Shown piece by piece: positions 9,041-18,515 of a DNA stretch of 44,317 nucleotides. The DNA is from an uncultured Bacilli bacterium. Its GTDB lineage: Bacteria > Bacillota_I > Bacilli_A > RF39 > UBA660. The notes under the pieces are model-generated. The model ran no database searches. It had not been told where the DNA came from and saw only the letters and a program-made list of their open reading frames with translations. A program made the translations under genes and the position numbers. The number at the start of each line of letters is the position of its first letter. Position 1 is the first letter of the stretch. The stretch is taken from the NCBI GenBank assembly GCA_948760655.1, contig CAQBKK010000002.1, forward strand, positions 1 to 44,317, in the 5' to 3' direction.

Positions 9041-9356
9041 ATGAAATTAAAAGAGATAAAATATTATAGTATATTGAATGCAGAACCTAATGTTTATGGC
9101 TCTTTTAGAAAAAGAAGTGCCAAAAGAAGATATTATATTAGAAGAACAAGCAAGAAATACTTATGAAAACTGTATTTTTTCTATAGCCAAAATAAACGAA
9201 CATTATAATTTATCTGGCGAAATAGCAAAAGGTGTTTTTAAAGTCATGAAACATTTAACAAATGCTTGCCAATTCTAAAGAAGAGTGTATCAAGAAGCAA
9301 TGTCGCTTTGCTATTACGCCAAACAAGAAAGAATAGAAAATTTAGAAGTTATTTAA
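9041..9356 (+). pseudogene. Decayed small gene (frameshift and in-frame stop)
   Basis: The longest open piece is 9078-9278 (66 codons) and has no ribosome site. After its TAA the same frame continues for 25 good-looking codons (RRVYQEAMSLCYYAKQERIE...) to a second TAA at 9354-9356. Upstream, in another frame, ATG 9041 opens MKLKEIKYYSILNAEPNVYG. Read together, these look like one protein of about 100 aa broken by one frameshift and one nonsense change. No family is recognised. It lies between two accessory membrane-protein genes. Confidence 0.5.
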
Positions 9357-9372
9357 AAAAAGAGAAACAAAT

Positions 9373-9405
9373 GCAAGTAAACTAGACAACACTTGCTTTT
9401 TCTTT
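9373..9405 (+). terminator. Terminator
   Basis: Stem GCAAGT (9373-9378) / ACTTGC (9391-9396), 12-nt loop, followed by TTTTTCTTTT. Confidence 0.7.
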
Positions 9406-9437
9406 TACAAATAACTATTCCAGTAATAAAAAACTTA

Positions 9438-9446
9438 TGTTATAAT
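9438..9446 (+). promoter_or_regulatory. Extended -10 promoter of the WG-like anchored protein gene
   Basis: TATAAT (9441-9446) preceded by TG two bases upstream (TGT TATAAT). No good -35 is visible, as expected for an extended -10 promoter. Confidence 0.6.
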
Positions 9447-9472
9447 TTGGAAAGAATAAGGATGTGTGTAAG

Positions 9473-11683
9473 ATGCCAAATAAGGAAGAACAAGAAAAAA
9501 CAAAAGTATATAACTTCGATGAACTAACAGATTATGGTAAAGAAGAAAATCAAGAAAATCAAATTTTTGAAATGCCTACAGCTCCCCAAAAAGAAGCAGA
9601 AATACTCGATGCAGAACACCCAAACATGGATTTCTTTTTGACTCCTCAAGAGCAACTTCCCGAAAAAGAAAAGAAACAAAAGAAAAAAGGAAAAATAAAA
9701 GAATGGTGGCAAAAAAGAAATAAAAAGCAAAAAATCCTTCTAATTACATTAGCTATACTCTTCATAATAGCAATGGGAGTAGGAATCTTTTTTGTAATGA
9801 ATATGAGAAAAAAAGAACTGCTCGTAAATCCACCAATCGATGTGATAGTAGAAGAAGAAAATTATCGTTACGAAAATGGAGTATTAATATTCTTAAATAG
9901 TAACAAAGAAGAAATAGGAAGATACACATGTAAAAATCAAAACGAAGAATTATGTTTTGTATCTTTTTATAGCACGGAAGATGATTTTGATACAGAAAAG
10001 AAAATGCACGAAAATGCCTCTTTGATTAAAACAAGAAGTGCTATATTAGCAAATAACTATGTATTTATTAATGACAACGCACGTATAGAAGATACAACCA
10101 TTTCCCTATATAACATCACAGAAGAAAAAGTAGAAGAGGTCTATACACTTGTAAAAAGAGTAGGAACTAAAAATGATATAATCTTAAAAAATACTGAAAA
10201 TAAATATGGAATGCTTGCTCTAGAAGAGAGTGGAATTACTCCTAGAATTGCCTTTTCTTTTGATTATTTAGGAGCAATAGAAAACAAAGACAATTTACTA
10301 GTGGCCATAGAAAACAATCGTAGCATGATTGTGGACGAAACCGGAAAAAATAGTAGCAAAGCAATCAATGGAACAATAAAGAATGCTAACAAAACCTATA
10401 TAGCTGCGAAGCAAAATACTGGAGTTTATGAAGTATATAATTATAATAACCAAAACGTATTTAACGACTCCTTTGAATATGTGGAACTATACGATGATTA
10501 TGCAGTTTTAATTAAAGAAAATAAGATGTATTTAAAATTCTATGATAAAAACAAACTAAATGAAGAAGGAATTCCTTTAGCAAACAAAGACTATGTAAAA
10601 ACAACCATTTATAATGAAGAGGGGCGTGCATTAGAAACCAAAGAGGCATACTCTATCGAAGAAAGTAATAATACATTAACTATAAAAGTATATAATAATG
10701 GAGAAACAAGCGATACTATTATAAATAAACTAGAAGGGGCAATAAGCAAAAATCTAAAAAATATCAATTACTTTGATGGCAAATTATATATCTATAAAGA
10801 CGCTTCCAAAACAGACCTACTAGGGACATACACTTGTGCTAATAAAAATACAATAAAAGATAATATAACAACTTTAAATAATTGTACATTAGCAAAAGAT
10901 ACAGTGTTTGAAGATAACGATTATGAAATACCAGGTTCTATTGGAGTTATACCTGTTTTAAATGAAAGATTTATCTTTATAAGTGATAATCCAGATTTAG
11001 TAAACGATTCCAACAAAACAATTGTTTTGTATGACTTAAAAAAAGGAAGTAGCCTAGGAAAATATAGAGAAGTAAATACCTATTCTTATACTGGTACAGA
11101 TGAAATTACTTTTTCAACAGTAAACGAACTAAAAGTGGTGGCTAAAAATCAAAGTGGTAACTTTGGAGTCATAAAAATTGGTTTAAGTGAAGTAAGTGGA
11201 CACATAAGCTTCAATTATAGCGAAATGGAGTCCTTAAGAGATTATTATGTAGCCAAAGATGCAAATGGGTATCTATTAATTGCTAAAAGTAATGGAGCAA
11301 GTATTACAAGTGCCATTCCATACAAAATTAGAAATTACAACGATGAATACGTGAAAGTAATGAATAACGGAAACTATTATATATATGATTTAAAAGGCAA
11401 ACAAATCACGAGTGATGCTTTCAAATATATTGAATTATACAACCATTTCTTTGTAGGAGTAACAAATAGCAACAAATTACAATTATTTACTTACAAATCC
11501 CCACAAAAGAATGAACTAAATCCTAACGATATTCAACTAAGTTTAACCAAATACTATGGAAACGGCACTCTAGCATTTAAAATAAACGAAAACGGCTATC
11601 GTTATGAAGTACTAATGGGAACAGAGGCCAATAACTATGTTTCTGTAACAACTGGGGAAATTGAAGCTGAGGATGAAAGATAA
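9473..11683 (+). CDS. Membrane-anchored extracellular protein with duplicated WG-like repeats
   Basis: 736 aa. An acidic cytoplasmic N-terminus (1-85) ends in a very basic stretch; one membrane segment (about 89-110) precedes a large extracellular part. A unit with the pattern G-x-L-x-(F/Y)-…-G-x-YTC occurs twice (IGRYTC, LLGTYTC). Each copy is followed by beta-rich segments such as KYGMLAL…FDYLGAI, which recall WG repeats (KYG…YD.I). Start: AAGGA (9458-9462) is 10 nt before ATG 9473; the GTG at 9464 is too close to it, so ATG is preferred. The stop overlaps the next start (TAATG), and the next gene is a shorter paralogue. Function unknown; probably a cell-surface scaffold or sensor. Confidence 0.75.
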   Translation: MPNKEEQEKTKVYNFDELTDYGKEENQENQIFEMPTAPQKEAEILDAEHPNMDFFLTPQEQLPEKEKKQKKKGKIKEWWQKRNKKQKILLITLAILFIIAMGVGIFFVMNMRKKELLVNPPIDVIVEEENYRYENGVLIFLNSNKEEIGRYTCKNQNEELCFVSFYSTEDDFDTEKKMHENASLIKTRSAILANNYVFINDNARIEDTTISLYNITEEKVEEVYTLVKRVGTKNDIILKNTENKYGMLALEESGITPRIAFSFDYLGAIENKDNLLVAIENNRSMIVDETGKNSSKAINGTIKNANKTYIAAKQNTGVYEVYNYNNQNVFNDSFEYVELYDDYAVLIKENKMYLKFYDKNKLNEEGIPLANKDYVKTTIYNEEGRALETKEAYSIEESNNTLTIKVYNNGETSDTIINKLEGAISKNLKNINYFDGKLYIYKDASKTDLLGTYTCANKNTIKDNITTLNNCTLAKDTVFEDNDYEIPGSIGVIPVLNERFIFISDNPDLVNDSNKTIVLYDLKKGSSLGKYREVNTYSYTGTDEITFSTVNELKVVAKNQSGNFGVIKIGLSEVSGHISFNYSEMESLRDYYVAKDANGYLLIAKSNGASITSAIPYKIRNYNDEYVKVMNNGNYYIYDLKGKQITSDAFKYIELYNHFFVGVTNSNKLQLFTYKSPQKNELNPNDIQLSLTKYYGNGTLAFKINENGYRYEVLMGTEANNYVSVTTGEIEAEDER

Positions 11684-12636
11684 TGAAAAATAAAAAAGCA
11701 ACTCTTATCACTATAATTTTCTTATTAATTATTTTTCTTCCTCTTACTATTCTAGGAACAATCACCCATTTTAAAAATACGCAAGAGGGAAAGAATTTAA
11801 ACTTCGATTTTAAACAAGAGGGAAAATTATACTTCTATAAGGGAGAGGAATTATTAGGAACCTATACCTGTTTACATGCTGAGGGATACTGCGATTATGC
11901 AATATCTAAACTAACAACAGAATATAGTTTAGAAGAATACCAATCCGATTCTACATCAAAGTTATCTCTTATAAACAATCAATACGCCTTTTTATTTGAT
12001 ACGACTACGGAAAAACTACAAAATGCTGAAGTAATTCTTTATGATGCGTTAGATAGCAAAGTACTTGCTAATTTTAAAGAAGTAAAAAATTATGGCATAG
12101 GTCTAGAAAACAATCGCTATATTTTAAAAAATGAAAATGATTTATGGGGAGTTATGGAATTTAATCAAGAAAGCTTTAATATTAGTATTCCTTTTATATA
12201 TGACTATATTGGAGTAGTAAAAGAGATAAATGCTGATACAGGTAAGATAGTAGCAGATAAATTTGCAGTAAAAAAAGAAGGATTATGGCAAGTAATAGAT
12301 AGCAAAGGAAACGACTTATCCATCGCATTTCCAGAAGAAATTGTTTCTTTTACAGAAGAAACGATTATTCTAAAAGGAGAAGGGTATAGAAAGTACGTAG
12401 ATTATGAAGGAACATCCCTTTTAAGTAATACGCTCAAACATATTGCTCTATACGAACCATACTTAGAAATAATTGATGATAAAAATCACTTTTATCTATA
12501 TGATGAAGCAACCAAAGAAAAAATATCAAAAGAATATGTAGTGGCAGATAGAAGTGATATTAGTTTATCAAAAGAAGCGGGAACAATCATCATAAGACAG
12601 AAAGACAATATTGTAGAAACAATTCCTATAAAGTAA
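11683..12636 (+). CDS. Shorter membrane-anchored paralogue of the preceding protein
   Basis: 317 aa. N-terminal membrane segment (about residues 6-26), then one copy of the GKLYFY…LLGTYTC unit and WG-like segments (LWGVMEF…YDYIGVV). It repeats the architecture of the upstream gene, with which it shares a one-base overlap (TAATG). The pair is therefore a tandem duplication and probably expressed together. A strong terminator follows. Function unknown. Confidence 0.75.
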   Translation: MKNKKATLITIIFLLIIFLPLTILGTITHFKNTQEGKNLNFDFKQEGKLYFYKGEELLGTYTCLHAEGYCDYAISKLTTEYSLEEYQSDSTSKLSLINNQYAFLFDTTTEKLQNAEVILYDALDSKVLANFKEVKNYGIGLENNRYILKNENDLWGVMEFNQESFNISIPFIYDYIGVVKEINADTGKIVADKFAVKKEGLWQVIDSKGNDLSIAFPEEIVSFTEETIILKGEGYRKYVDYEGTSLLSNTLKHIALYEPYLEIIDDKNHFYLYDEATKEKISKEYVVADRSDISLSKEAGTIIIRQKDNIVETIPIK

Positions 12637-12664
12637 AAACTTTCCAAAACAAAGGAAAGTTTTT
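12635..12664 (+). terminator. Strong terminator
   Basis: Perfect 11-bp stem AAAAACTTTCC (12635-12645) / GGAAAGTTTTT (12654-12664), 8-nt loop. It overlaps the stop codon of the preceding gene and ends that operon. Confidence 0.9.
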
Positions 12665-12696
12665 CATTATAAACAGAAAATAAATAAAATCTCATA

Positions 12697-12725
12697 TTGA
12701 CTGTATAAAAAGAAACTGATAAAAT
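12697..12725 (+). promoter_or_regulatory. Promoter of the T-box/HD/valS operon
   Basis: -35 TTGACT (12697-12702), 17-nt spacer, -10 TAAAAT (12720-12725) with TG extension (TGA TAAAAT). Confidence 0.85.
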
Positions 12726-12731
12726 GAAAAA

Positions 12732-12954
12732 AAGCAAAGAAACTGAGGAGTACATAAGAAGAGATTAAAAAGAGAACTTGTGGTTGGTGAAAACAAGGAA
12801 TACTTCTTATCGAAGGTAGCAGTGGAGCTGATTACTGAAAGTAAAGTAGGTAACTCCGGGTCGTCCGTTAAAGAATAATGAAGAGTATGTTTTATGCATA
12901 AACTAAGGTGGTACCGCGGGCACGCTCGTCCTTAAATATAAGGAGGAGTTTTTT
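12732..12954 (+). promoter_or_regulatory. T-box riboswitch leader (probably tRNA-Val), with SD inside the terminator
   Basis: Stem I is visible: AGTA next to ATAAGAAG, pairing with CTTCTTAT, followed by GAA of the specifier loop. The apical GGTTGGTG element is present. The antiterminator has the T-box core AAGGTGGTACCGCG (12905-12918). The terminator is CTCGTCCTT (12925-12933) / AAGGAGGAG (12940-12948) with one G-G mismatch, then T6. After GAA comes GGTAGCAG, in which GTA (Val) is the triplet that fits valS downstream; GGT and AGC cannot be excluded. Uncharged tRNA should favour antitermination. The AGGAGG of the first gene is the terminator's 3' arm, so translation start may be controlled too. 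Confidence 0.93.
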
Positions 12955-12957
12955 ATT

Positions 12958-13701
12958 TTGATAGAATACAAATACGTATTAGAGCAATTCCAAAAGTATG
13001 TAAACAACTTAAATACCAAAGACAAAGAGATTGCAATAAAAGTAAGTCATAGTTATCATGTAGCAGATTTAGCAGGCAAATTAGCAAAAAGAATGGAACT
13101 TGATGAAGAAAAAACAGAAATCGTAAAAACAATGGCTTTACTCCATGATATAGGTCGATTTATTCAGTATTCCTCCTCTGGATCTTATAATGATGAAAAA
13201 ACAAAAATAAATCATGCAGAAGCAGGAGATCTTTATTTATTTGTAGAAGATCATAGAAAAGATTTTGGTATTCAAGAAGAATATATTCCAATAATTAGAA
13301 TTGCTTTAATAAATCACAACAAATTAAAAATAGAGGAAAACTTAAACGAAGAAGAAATTTTTTATTGTAAGTTTTTACGAGATATAGATAAGATAGATAT
13401 ATTTAGACAAGAAGCTACTTCTTATGAATGGACATATGGCGAAGTGACAAAAGAAGTAGAAAAAGACTTTGAAGCGCACCATCTCGTTGATAAAAGAAAG
13501 ATAAAAACAAAGGCGGATGAACTAATAGCAGAACTTGCCTATCTTTTTGATATTAACTTTAAAGAATCTTACGAATTATTAAAAGATACAGACAACTTAG
13601 AACTATTTTTATCTGTTGTTGAAGTAAAAAGAGGATACGTTGACAAGTTCGATAACATAAAAAAAGAAGTCAGGGAATTTTTGGAAGATAAGGTAAAATA
13701 A
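12958..13701 (+). CDS. HD-domain phosphohydrolase, first gene of the valS T-box operon
   Basis: 247 aa. HD-superfamily metal-binding residues: HSYHVADLAGKLAKRM (about 28-43), LLHDIGRF (about 60-67, the HD pair), NHNKL and a distal RDIDKID. These enzymes hydrolyse phosphoesters of nucleotides and related compounds; the substrate cannot be predicted. Start TTG 12958 is set by AGGAGGAG (12941-12948), 9 nt upstream. The gene lies directly behind the T-box terminator and 1 nt before the next gene, so its expression should rise when the sensed tRNA is uncharged. A link to starvation nucleotide or tRNA metabolism is speculation. Confidence 0.85.
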   Translation: MIEYKYVLEQFQKYVNNLNTKDKEIAIKVSHSYHVADLAGKLAKRMELDEEKTEIVKTMALLHDIGRFIQYSSSGSYNDEKTKINHAEAGDLYLFVEDHRKDFGIQEEYIPIIRIALINHNKLKIEENLNEEEIFYCKFLRDIDKIDIFRQEATSYEWTYGEVTKEVEKDFEAHHLVDKRKIKTKADELIAELAYLFDINFKESYELLKDTDNLELFLSVVEVKRGYVDKFDNIKKEVREFLEDKVK

Positions 13702-13702
13702 A

Positions 13703-14164
13703 ATGGAATACGAAAGAAAAGCGTTTTTATTAAATAGAGAACAAAAAATACTTGTTTTTTTTAGCTGGAATAGTAACTATCCCAAAATAATTCTTCCCAA
13801 TCTTTTAGAAGAAAAGAAAGTAATTAAACTGAGTATTTCTAAAAATTTAGAAGATTATGAACTTGTTACTTCCTTTGATAGAACAGTTCTTTTTACAGAA
13901 TCAGAAAACAATCATTTAGTAAAAAAATACAGAACATTAAAAGTAGAATACTACGCTACACTATTTAATCTAACCGATGAGTTAAGAAAAGAAATCAGAG
14001 AAATGTGTGAAGAAAATAATCTTTATGTTGATTTCTTATCAATAAGAGAAATACAAGATGCACTTGATTATCTAAAAAAAGAAAACCCTAGAAGAAATAA
14101 TGATAAAGAGATAAGTTTATCCCTAAGACGTTTAAAAAGAAAAATAAAATATAGAGAATATTAG
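13703..14164 (+). CDS. Unknown protein between the HD gene and valS
   Basis: 153 aa, soluble, no membrane segment or known motif seen. The N-terminal half looks beta-rich ([20 protein letters not shown]). The C-terminal half is helical and ends in a strongly basic tail ([12 protein letters not shown]) that could bind nucleic acid. It starts 1 nt after the HD gene and ends 14 nt before valS, so it belongs to the T-box operon. Function unknown. Confidence 0.75.
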   Translation: MEYERKAFLLNREQKILVFFSWNSNYPKIILPNLLEEKKVIKLSISKNLEDYELVTSFDRTVLFTESENNHLVKKYRTLKVEYYATLFNLTDELRKEIREMCEENNLYVDFLSIREIQDALDYLKKENPRRNNDKEISLSLRRLKRKIKYREY

Positions 14165-14178
14165 AAAGAAGGATAATT

Positions 14179-16713
14179 ATGTTAGATAAAAAATATGATC
14201 ATATAAAAGTAGAAGAAAAGAAATACGAATATTGGTTAAAAAATGGTTATTTCAATAGTGGAGATAAAAACAAAATTCCCTACACAATTGTAATTCCTCC
14301 ACCAAATGTTACAGGTAAACTTCATTTAGGGCATGCTTGGGATACAACTTTACAAGATATCATAATTCGTTATAAAAGAATGCAAGGTTTTGATTGCTTA
14401 TGGCTTCCAGGAATGGATCACGCTGGTATTGCTACTCAAGCAAAAGTAGATAAAAAACTAAAAGACATGGGAATAAATCCTAGAAGTATAGAAAGAGAGG
14501 AATGGCTTAAAAAAGCTTGGGAATGGAAGGAGGAATATGCTCTAAATATCCACAAACAATGGGCGAAATTAGGACTTTCTCTTGATTATAATAAAGAAAG
14601 ATTTACTCTTGATGATGGTCTATCTTTGGCAGTTCGTAAAGTATTTGTTGATTTATATAATAAAGGACTAATTTATCGTGGAGAACGAATTATAAATTGG
14701 GATCCAATGGCTAAAACTGCTTTATCAAAAGAAGAAGTTATTATGAAAGAAGATAAAGGGGCATTTTATCATTTGAAATATTTTTTAGAAGGTAGTGATA
14801 CAGAGTATTTAAGAGTTGCTACTACGAGACCTGAGACTTTATTTGGCGATACAGCTGTAGCAGTAAATCCAAGTGATGAGCGATATAATAAATATATTGG
14901 TAAAAATGTTGTTCTGCCAATTATTAATCGTTTGATACCAATAGTAGAGGATATTCATGCTGATCCTGAATTTGGTACAGGAGTAGTTAAGATTACACCA
15001 GCTCATGACCCAAATGATTTTGAGGTGGGAAATAGACATAATTTAGAAAGAATTATTGTTATTAATCCAGATGGAACAATGAACGAGCAAGCTGGCATTT
15101 ATAAAGGAATGGATAGATTTGAAGCTCGTGAAAAACTAGTTGAAGATTTAAAAAAACAAGATATTTTAATTGAAATAGAACCAATTGTCCATAGTGTTGG
15201 CCATTCTGAACGAACGGATGCTGTAATAGAACCTTATTTATCGAAACAATGGTTTGTTAAAATGCGTCCTTTAGCAGATAGAGTATTAGAAAACCAAAAA
15301 ATTAAAGATACCAAAGTTAATTTTATACCAGAAAGATATGAAAAAATTATGAATCATTGGATGGAAATTACTTATGACTGGTGTATTTCAAGACAACTTT
15401 GGTGGGGACATCAAATTCCAGCTTGGTATAAAGGTGAGGAAATTTATGTTGGAATGGAAGCTCCCAAAGAAGAAGGGTGGATACAAGACCCCGATGTATT
15501 GGATACTTGGTTTAGTAGTGCCTTATGGCCTTTTAGTACTCTTGGTTGGCCAGAAATAACCGAAGACTATAAAAGATACTATCCAACAGACTGTTTAGTA
15601 ACGGGTTATGATATAATTCCTTTTTGGGTAAATCGGATGACTTTCCAAGGTTTAGAATTTACCAATCAAAGACCATTTAAAGATTGCTTAATTCATGGTC
15701 TAATTCGTGATAAAGAAGGCAGAAAATTTTCTAAATCTTTAGGTAATGGTGTAGACCCTATGGATATGTGCCGTGAATATGGAGCAGATTCATTAAGGTA
15801 TTATCTCGCGACAAATGCCTCTAATGGCACTGATATTCGTTTTGATGAAGAAAAAATAAAATCAACATGGAATTTTATTAATAAATTATGGAATGCTTCC
15901 CGCTTTGTTTTAATGAATATTGAAGATTTAAATAAAGACAATTATACTTTAGAAAATTTAAAAAAAGAAGATAAGTGGATTTTAACCAAGCTAAATAAAA
16001 CAGTTAAAGAAGTAACTAAATTCATGAATAGGTATGAATTTAATAATGCTGGAGCAATTCTTTATGATTTTATTTGGAGTAATTTTTGTGATAAATATAT
16101 TGAAGTTGCTAAATTTAACTTGATGGATTTAACAACAAAATCAACGCTACTCCATACCATAACTTATATTTTACAAATGTTACACCCTTATATACCTTAT
16201 GTGACAGATGAAATATATAATCTACTTCCTATAAAAGAAGAGAATATTATGATAAGTACTTATCCAGAGTATAATAAATCTTACATATTTAAAGAAGAAA
16301 CAAAAGAAGTGGATAATATATTTGAATTTATTAAAGTGTATCGTAACATAAAAGCGGAAAATAATATCACAAAAGATTTTAAAATTAAATTTAACAATAA
16401 TAGCGATTACGATTTAATAATTAAATCTTTAAAATTGAAGGAAAATATTATTGATGAAGCTTTAAATATAACTAGTTATATTGTTAAATCAGATAGATAT
16501 GAAGCAACAATTTATTTTGAAAAAGTAGTTACACAGCAAGACTTAGAAGAAAGACAAAAAGAAATAGAAAACTTAGAAAAAAGTATTTTTAAAAGAAAAA
16601 CACTTTTAGCCAATGAAAACTATGTTAAAAAAGCTCCTCAAAACTTGGTAGAAGAGGAAAGAAACAAATTGAAAATAGAAGAAGAAAAATTAGTTACGTT
16701 AAAAATGGAATAG
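14179..16713 (+). CDS. valS: Valyl-tRNA synthetase
   Basis: 844 aa class I synthetase that charges tRNA-Val and edits Thr-tRNA-Val. HIGH motif as HLGH (residues 49-52), KMSKS motif as KFSKS (516-520), editing domain with [14 protein letters not shown], tRNA-binding C-terminal domain, and the short C-terminal coiled coil typical of bacterial ValRS (about 785-844). Start ATG 14179 follows AGAAGGA by 5 nt. It is the third gene of the T-box operon, which is unusual because T-box leaders generally sit directly before the synthetase. Its codons end in T or use GGT more than its neighbours, seen by eye only. Confidence 0.97.
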   Translation: MLDKKYDHIKVEEKKYEYWLKNGYFNSGDKNKIPYTIVIPPPNVTGKLHLGHAWDTTLQDIIIRYKRMQGFDCLWLPGMDHAGIATQAKVDKKLKDMGINPRSIEREEWLKKAWEWKEEYALNIHKQWAKLGLSLDYNKERFTLDDGLSLAVRKVFVDLYNKGLIYRGERIINWDPMAKTALSKEEVIMKEDKGAFYHLKYFLEGSDTEYLRVATTRPETLFGDTAVAVNPSDERYNKYIGKNVVLPIINRLIPIVEDIHADPEFGTGVVKITPAHDPNDFEVGNRHNLERIIVINPDGTMNEQAGIYKGMDRFEAREKLVEDLKKQDILIEIEPIVHSVGHSERTDAVIEPYLSKQWFVKMRPLADRVLENQKIKDTKVNFIPERYEKIMNHWMEITYDWCISRQLWWGHQIPAWYKGEEIYVGMEAPKEEGWIQDPDVLDTWFSSALWPFSTLGWPEITEDYKRYYPTDCLVTGYDIIPFWVNRMTFQGLEFTNQRPFKDCLIHGLIRDKEGRKFSKSLGNGVDPMDMCREYGADSLRYYLATNASNGTDIRFDEEKIKSTWNFINKLWNASRFVLMNIEDLNKDNYTLENLKKEDKWILTKLNKTVKEVTKFMNRYEFNNAGAILYDFIWSNFCDKYIEVAKFNLMDLTTKSTLLHTITYILQMLHPYIPYVTDEIYNLLPIKEENIMISTYPEYNKSYIFKEETKEVDNIFEFIKVYRNIKAENNITKDFKIKFNNNSDYDLIIKSLKLKENIIDEALNITSYIVKSDRYEATIYFEKVVTQQDLEERQKEIENLEKSIFKRKTLLANENYVKKAPQNLVEEERNKLKIEEEKLVTLKME

Positions 16714-16740
16714 GTATAAATTTGTTTATATCTTTTTTCT
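16713..16740 (+). terminator. Terminator of the valS operon
   Basis: Stem GGTATAAA (16713-16720) / TTTATATC (16725-16732) with one G-U pair and loop TTTG, then TTTTTTCT. Overlaps the valS stop codon. Confidence 0.75.
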
Positions 16741-16751
16741 TTTTTATGTTA

Positions 16752-16760
16752 TGATAAAAT
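16752..16760 (+). promoter_or_regulatory. Extended -10 promoter
   Basis: TGA TAAAAT (16752-16760), no clear -35. The same TGATAAAAT box is used before the T-box leaders, before the 29.2 kb gene and before recD2. Confidence 0.55.
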
Positions 16761-16785
16761 ATAAAAAAGAAAAGTGAGGAAAAAT

Positions 16786-17565
16786 ATGGGCAAAGAAGTA
16801 ATAGAAACTAAAATTTTAGAATTACAAGCATTAATTCAAAAAGAGGAAAATAATGAAGTAAAAAAACAGCTAACGAAAATGTTAAAACAGCAATTGGATT
16901 TGCAAAAATATATAATTTCCTTCTCCAAAATAGGTATTGTAGCAGACTTATTCATAGGAAATAAAAATGCCAACTGGGAATACATTAAAAGGGCTTATGA
17001 AAAATTTGAAAAACGAGGAGTAAATGTTGTTTTTATAGTTGGAAATTTATTAAATGGTTATTCTAAAAATTTAACAGAAGAAGAGAAAAGAGAAATATAT
17101 TTAAAACAAAGAGAAGAACTACAAACCAAATATCCGCAAGATTTTAAAAACTATATGGTTTTAGGTGCTAGCGATTTTTATTATAAAGAAATGGGGATAA
17201 ATATAAAAACAGAATTAATGAGCTTGCGAAGTGATTTTATTCCTACTAACTTTAAAACAACGTATGTAAGATGGGAAAAGAGGAACTTAAAATTTGGATC
17301 TAAATTGGTAAAAAATGAAAACGAAGAAGCATTAGAAAAAGTAGATTTGAGTCTTTATGCAGGAGCAAATTATTTTAAATACCTAGCAGAATACCAAATG
17401 ATAAAACTTCCAACATGTAGTGACAACCACTTAAATAATCGCGATACGAAAGAATATCGTTCTGGCTTTATTATTTTAGAAAACAAAGAAAAAGGCATCA
17501 TTGCGAATCGTTATGGATTTACAGAAAAAGGTGTAGAACAAATTTTAAAAAGAGTGATAAAGTAA
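16786..17565 (+). CDS. Degenerate (probably inactive) metallophosphoesterase-like protein
   Basis: 259 aa. Residues 1-45 are a charged helix. From residue 48 the sequence follows the calcineurin-like metallophosphoesterase layout, but every metal motif is altered: DxH is D54-L-F, GD is G86-N87, GNH(D/E) is G127-A-S-D130 and GHxH is G193-A-N-Y. The surrounding fold signatures (IGIVADLFIGNK…VVFIVGNLLNGY, LPTCSDN, SGFIILE) match the family as I know it. A structural or ligand-binding role is inferred instead of catalysis. Start: GTGAGGA is 5 nt before ATG 16786, whereas GTG 16774 lies inside that ribosome site. Confidence 0.7.
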   Translation: MGKEVIETKILELQALIQKEENNEVKKQLTKMLKQQLDLQKYIISFSKIGIVADLFIGNKNANWEYIKRAYEKFEKRGVNVVFIVGNLLNGYSKNLTEEEKREIYLKQREELQTKYPQDFKNYMVLGASDFYYKEMGINIKTELMSLRSDFIPTNFKTTYVRWEKRNLKFGSKLVKNENEEALEKVDLSLYAGANYFKYLAEYQMIKLPTCSDNHLNNRDTKEYRSGFIILENKEKGIIANRYGFTEKGVEQILKRVIK

Positions 17566-17597
17566 TAAAAACAAATCTTTCTAAACTAAAAAATACA

Positions 17598-17606
17598 TGT
17601 TATACT
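17598..17606 (+). promoter_or_regulatory. Extended -10 promoter
   Basis: TGT TATACT (17598-17606); no good -35. It lies 28 nt before the start of the next gene. Confidence 0.55.
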
Positions 17607-17633
17607 AATACTAATAATAGAGGACGTGAGTTT

Positions 17634-18510
17634 ATGAAAGATTTTTTTAAAGAACATTATATTATAGTTTTGGTTATGTTTTTATTTTTAGGAATATTTT
17701 TGCTTCAATTTAAAAAGTTTGTATATGATGAAACATTGGCGTATGAAAAAGGAATTATAAAATGTCAAGAATATGAAAAAGTGCCAGTCACAGAAAAAAA
17801 TGAACAGCAAACAAAATATTGTCAAGAAATAAAAGAGGAAGGAGCAAACACCACTGACTTTTACACAACTTTAAATGAAATGCTTACGGTTTACTCCTCA
17901 AAACTATTTAAACCATATAATGCTTTCTTAGCACTGGTACTCCCTACTTTATATGGCTTATGCAAACTAAAAAAAGAAAGAATGAAGAGCAACGAAGAAA
18001 ATATAAATAACTATCGTAGAAATATATTTAAAAAAGCCTATCGTTATATTTGGCTCCTTCCAGTTATGCTTTATCTAGTATTATTTGTTTGTGGGATACA
18101 CGCAAATGGAATTGACTATGAAATAGCAAAATAATAAAATTTTAGCAAATCCTATTATGTATTGTCTTTCATACTTAATGCAAATTGTTTTTCACTCATT
18201 TTTATTAATTCATATTGCTTTAATTTCATTTAGAAAAACCCAAAAGTTACTCCCATCATTTTTACTAGCAGCTGTAATATATGGAATTTTATGGACAATT
18301 AGTGAAATTGGAGGAACTTTACTTCTAGAATTAATATTTAAAACAGATATAGGAATCGCTTTTAGTATAGGTTGGGGAATGTTTATTTACGATACAATAA
18401 AAGTATACTGGGCTCTATTTATTTCTTTCATGTGGATGTGTCTATCAGGTTTATTTGTCTATTTATTATATAAAGATAATGTAAAACTAAGTAAAACGTT
18501 TCAAAAATAA
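17634..18510 (+). pseudogene. Membrane protein gene split by a +1 frameshift
   Basis: Piece 1 (17634-18134, 166 aa) has a good ribosome site (GAGGACGTGAG), membrane segments near residues 7-27 and 143-161, and ends abruptly at TAA 18132. Piece 2 is open from 18127 to 18510; its first ATG (18157) has no ribosome site. It encodes three more membrane segments. Joined by a one-base shift in the A/T-rich stretch 18128-18140, the connection reads …DYEIA(K)NKILANPIMYCLS…, a natural hydrophilic loop, giving one polytopic protein of about 290 aa. No family is recognised. Programmed frameshifting or a sequencing error are alternatives to true decay. Confidence 0.6.
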
Positions 18511-18515
18511 TATGA

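Noticed and set aside
9464..9472. GTG start for the large anchored protein
   Set aside because: It lies one base after the AAGGA ribosome site; ATG 9473 has proper spacing.
18157..18510. Independent small membrane gene
   Set aside because: No ribosome site, its open frame overlaps the preceding gene, and it continues that gene naturally after a one-base shift.
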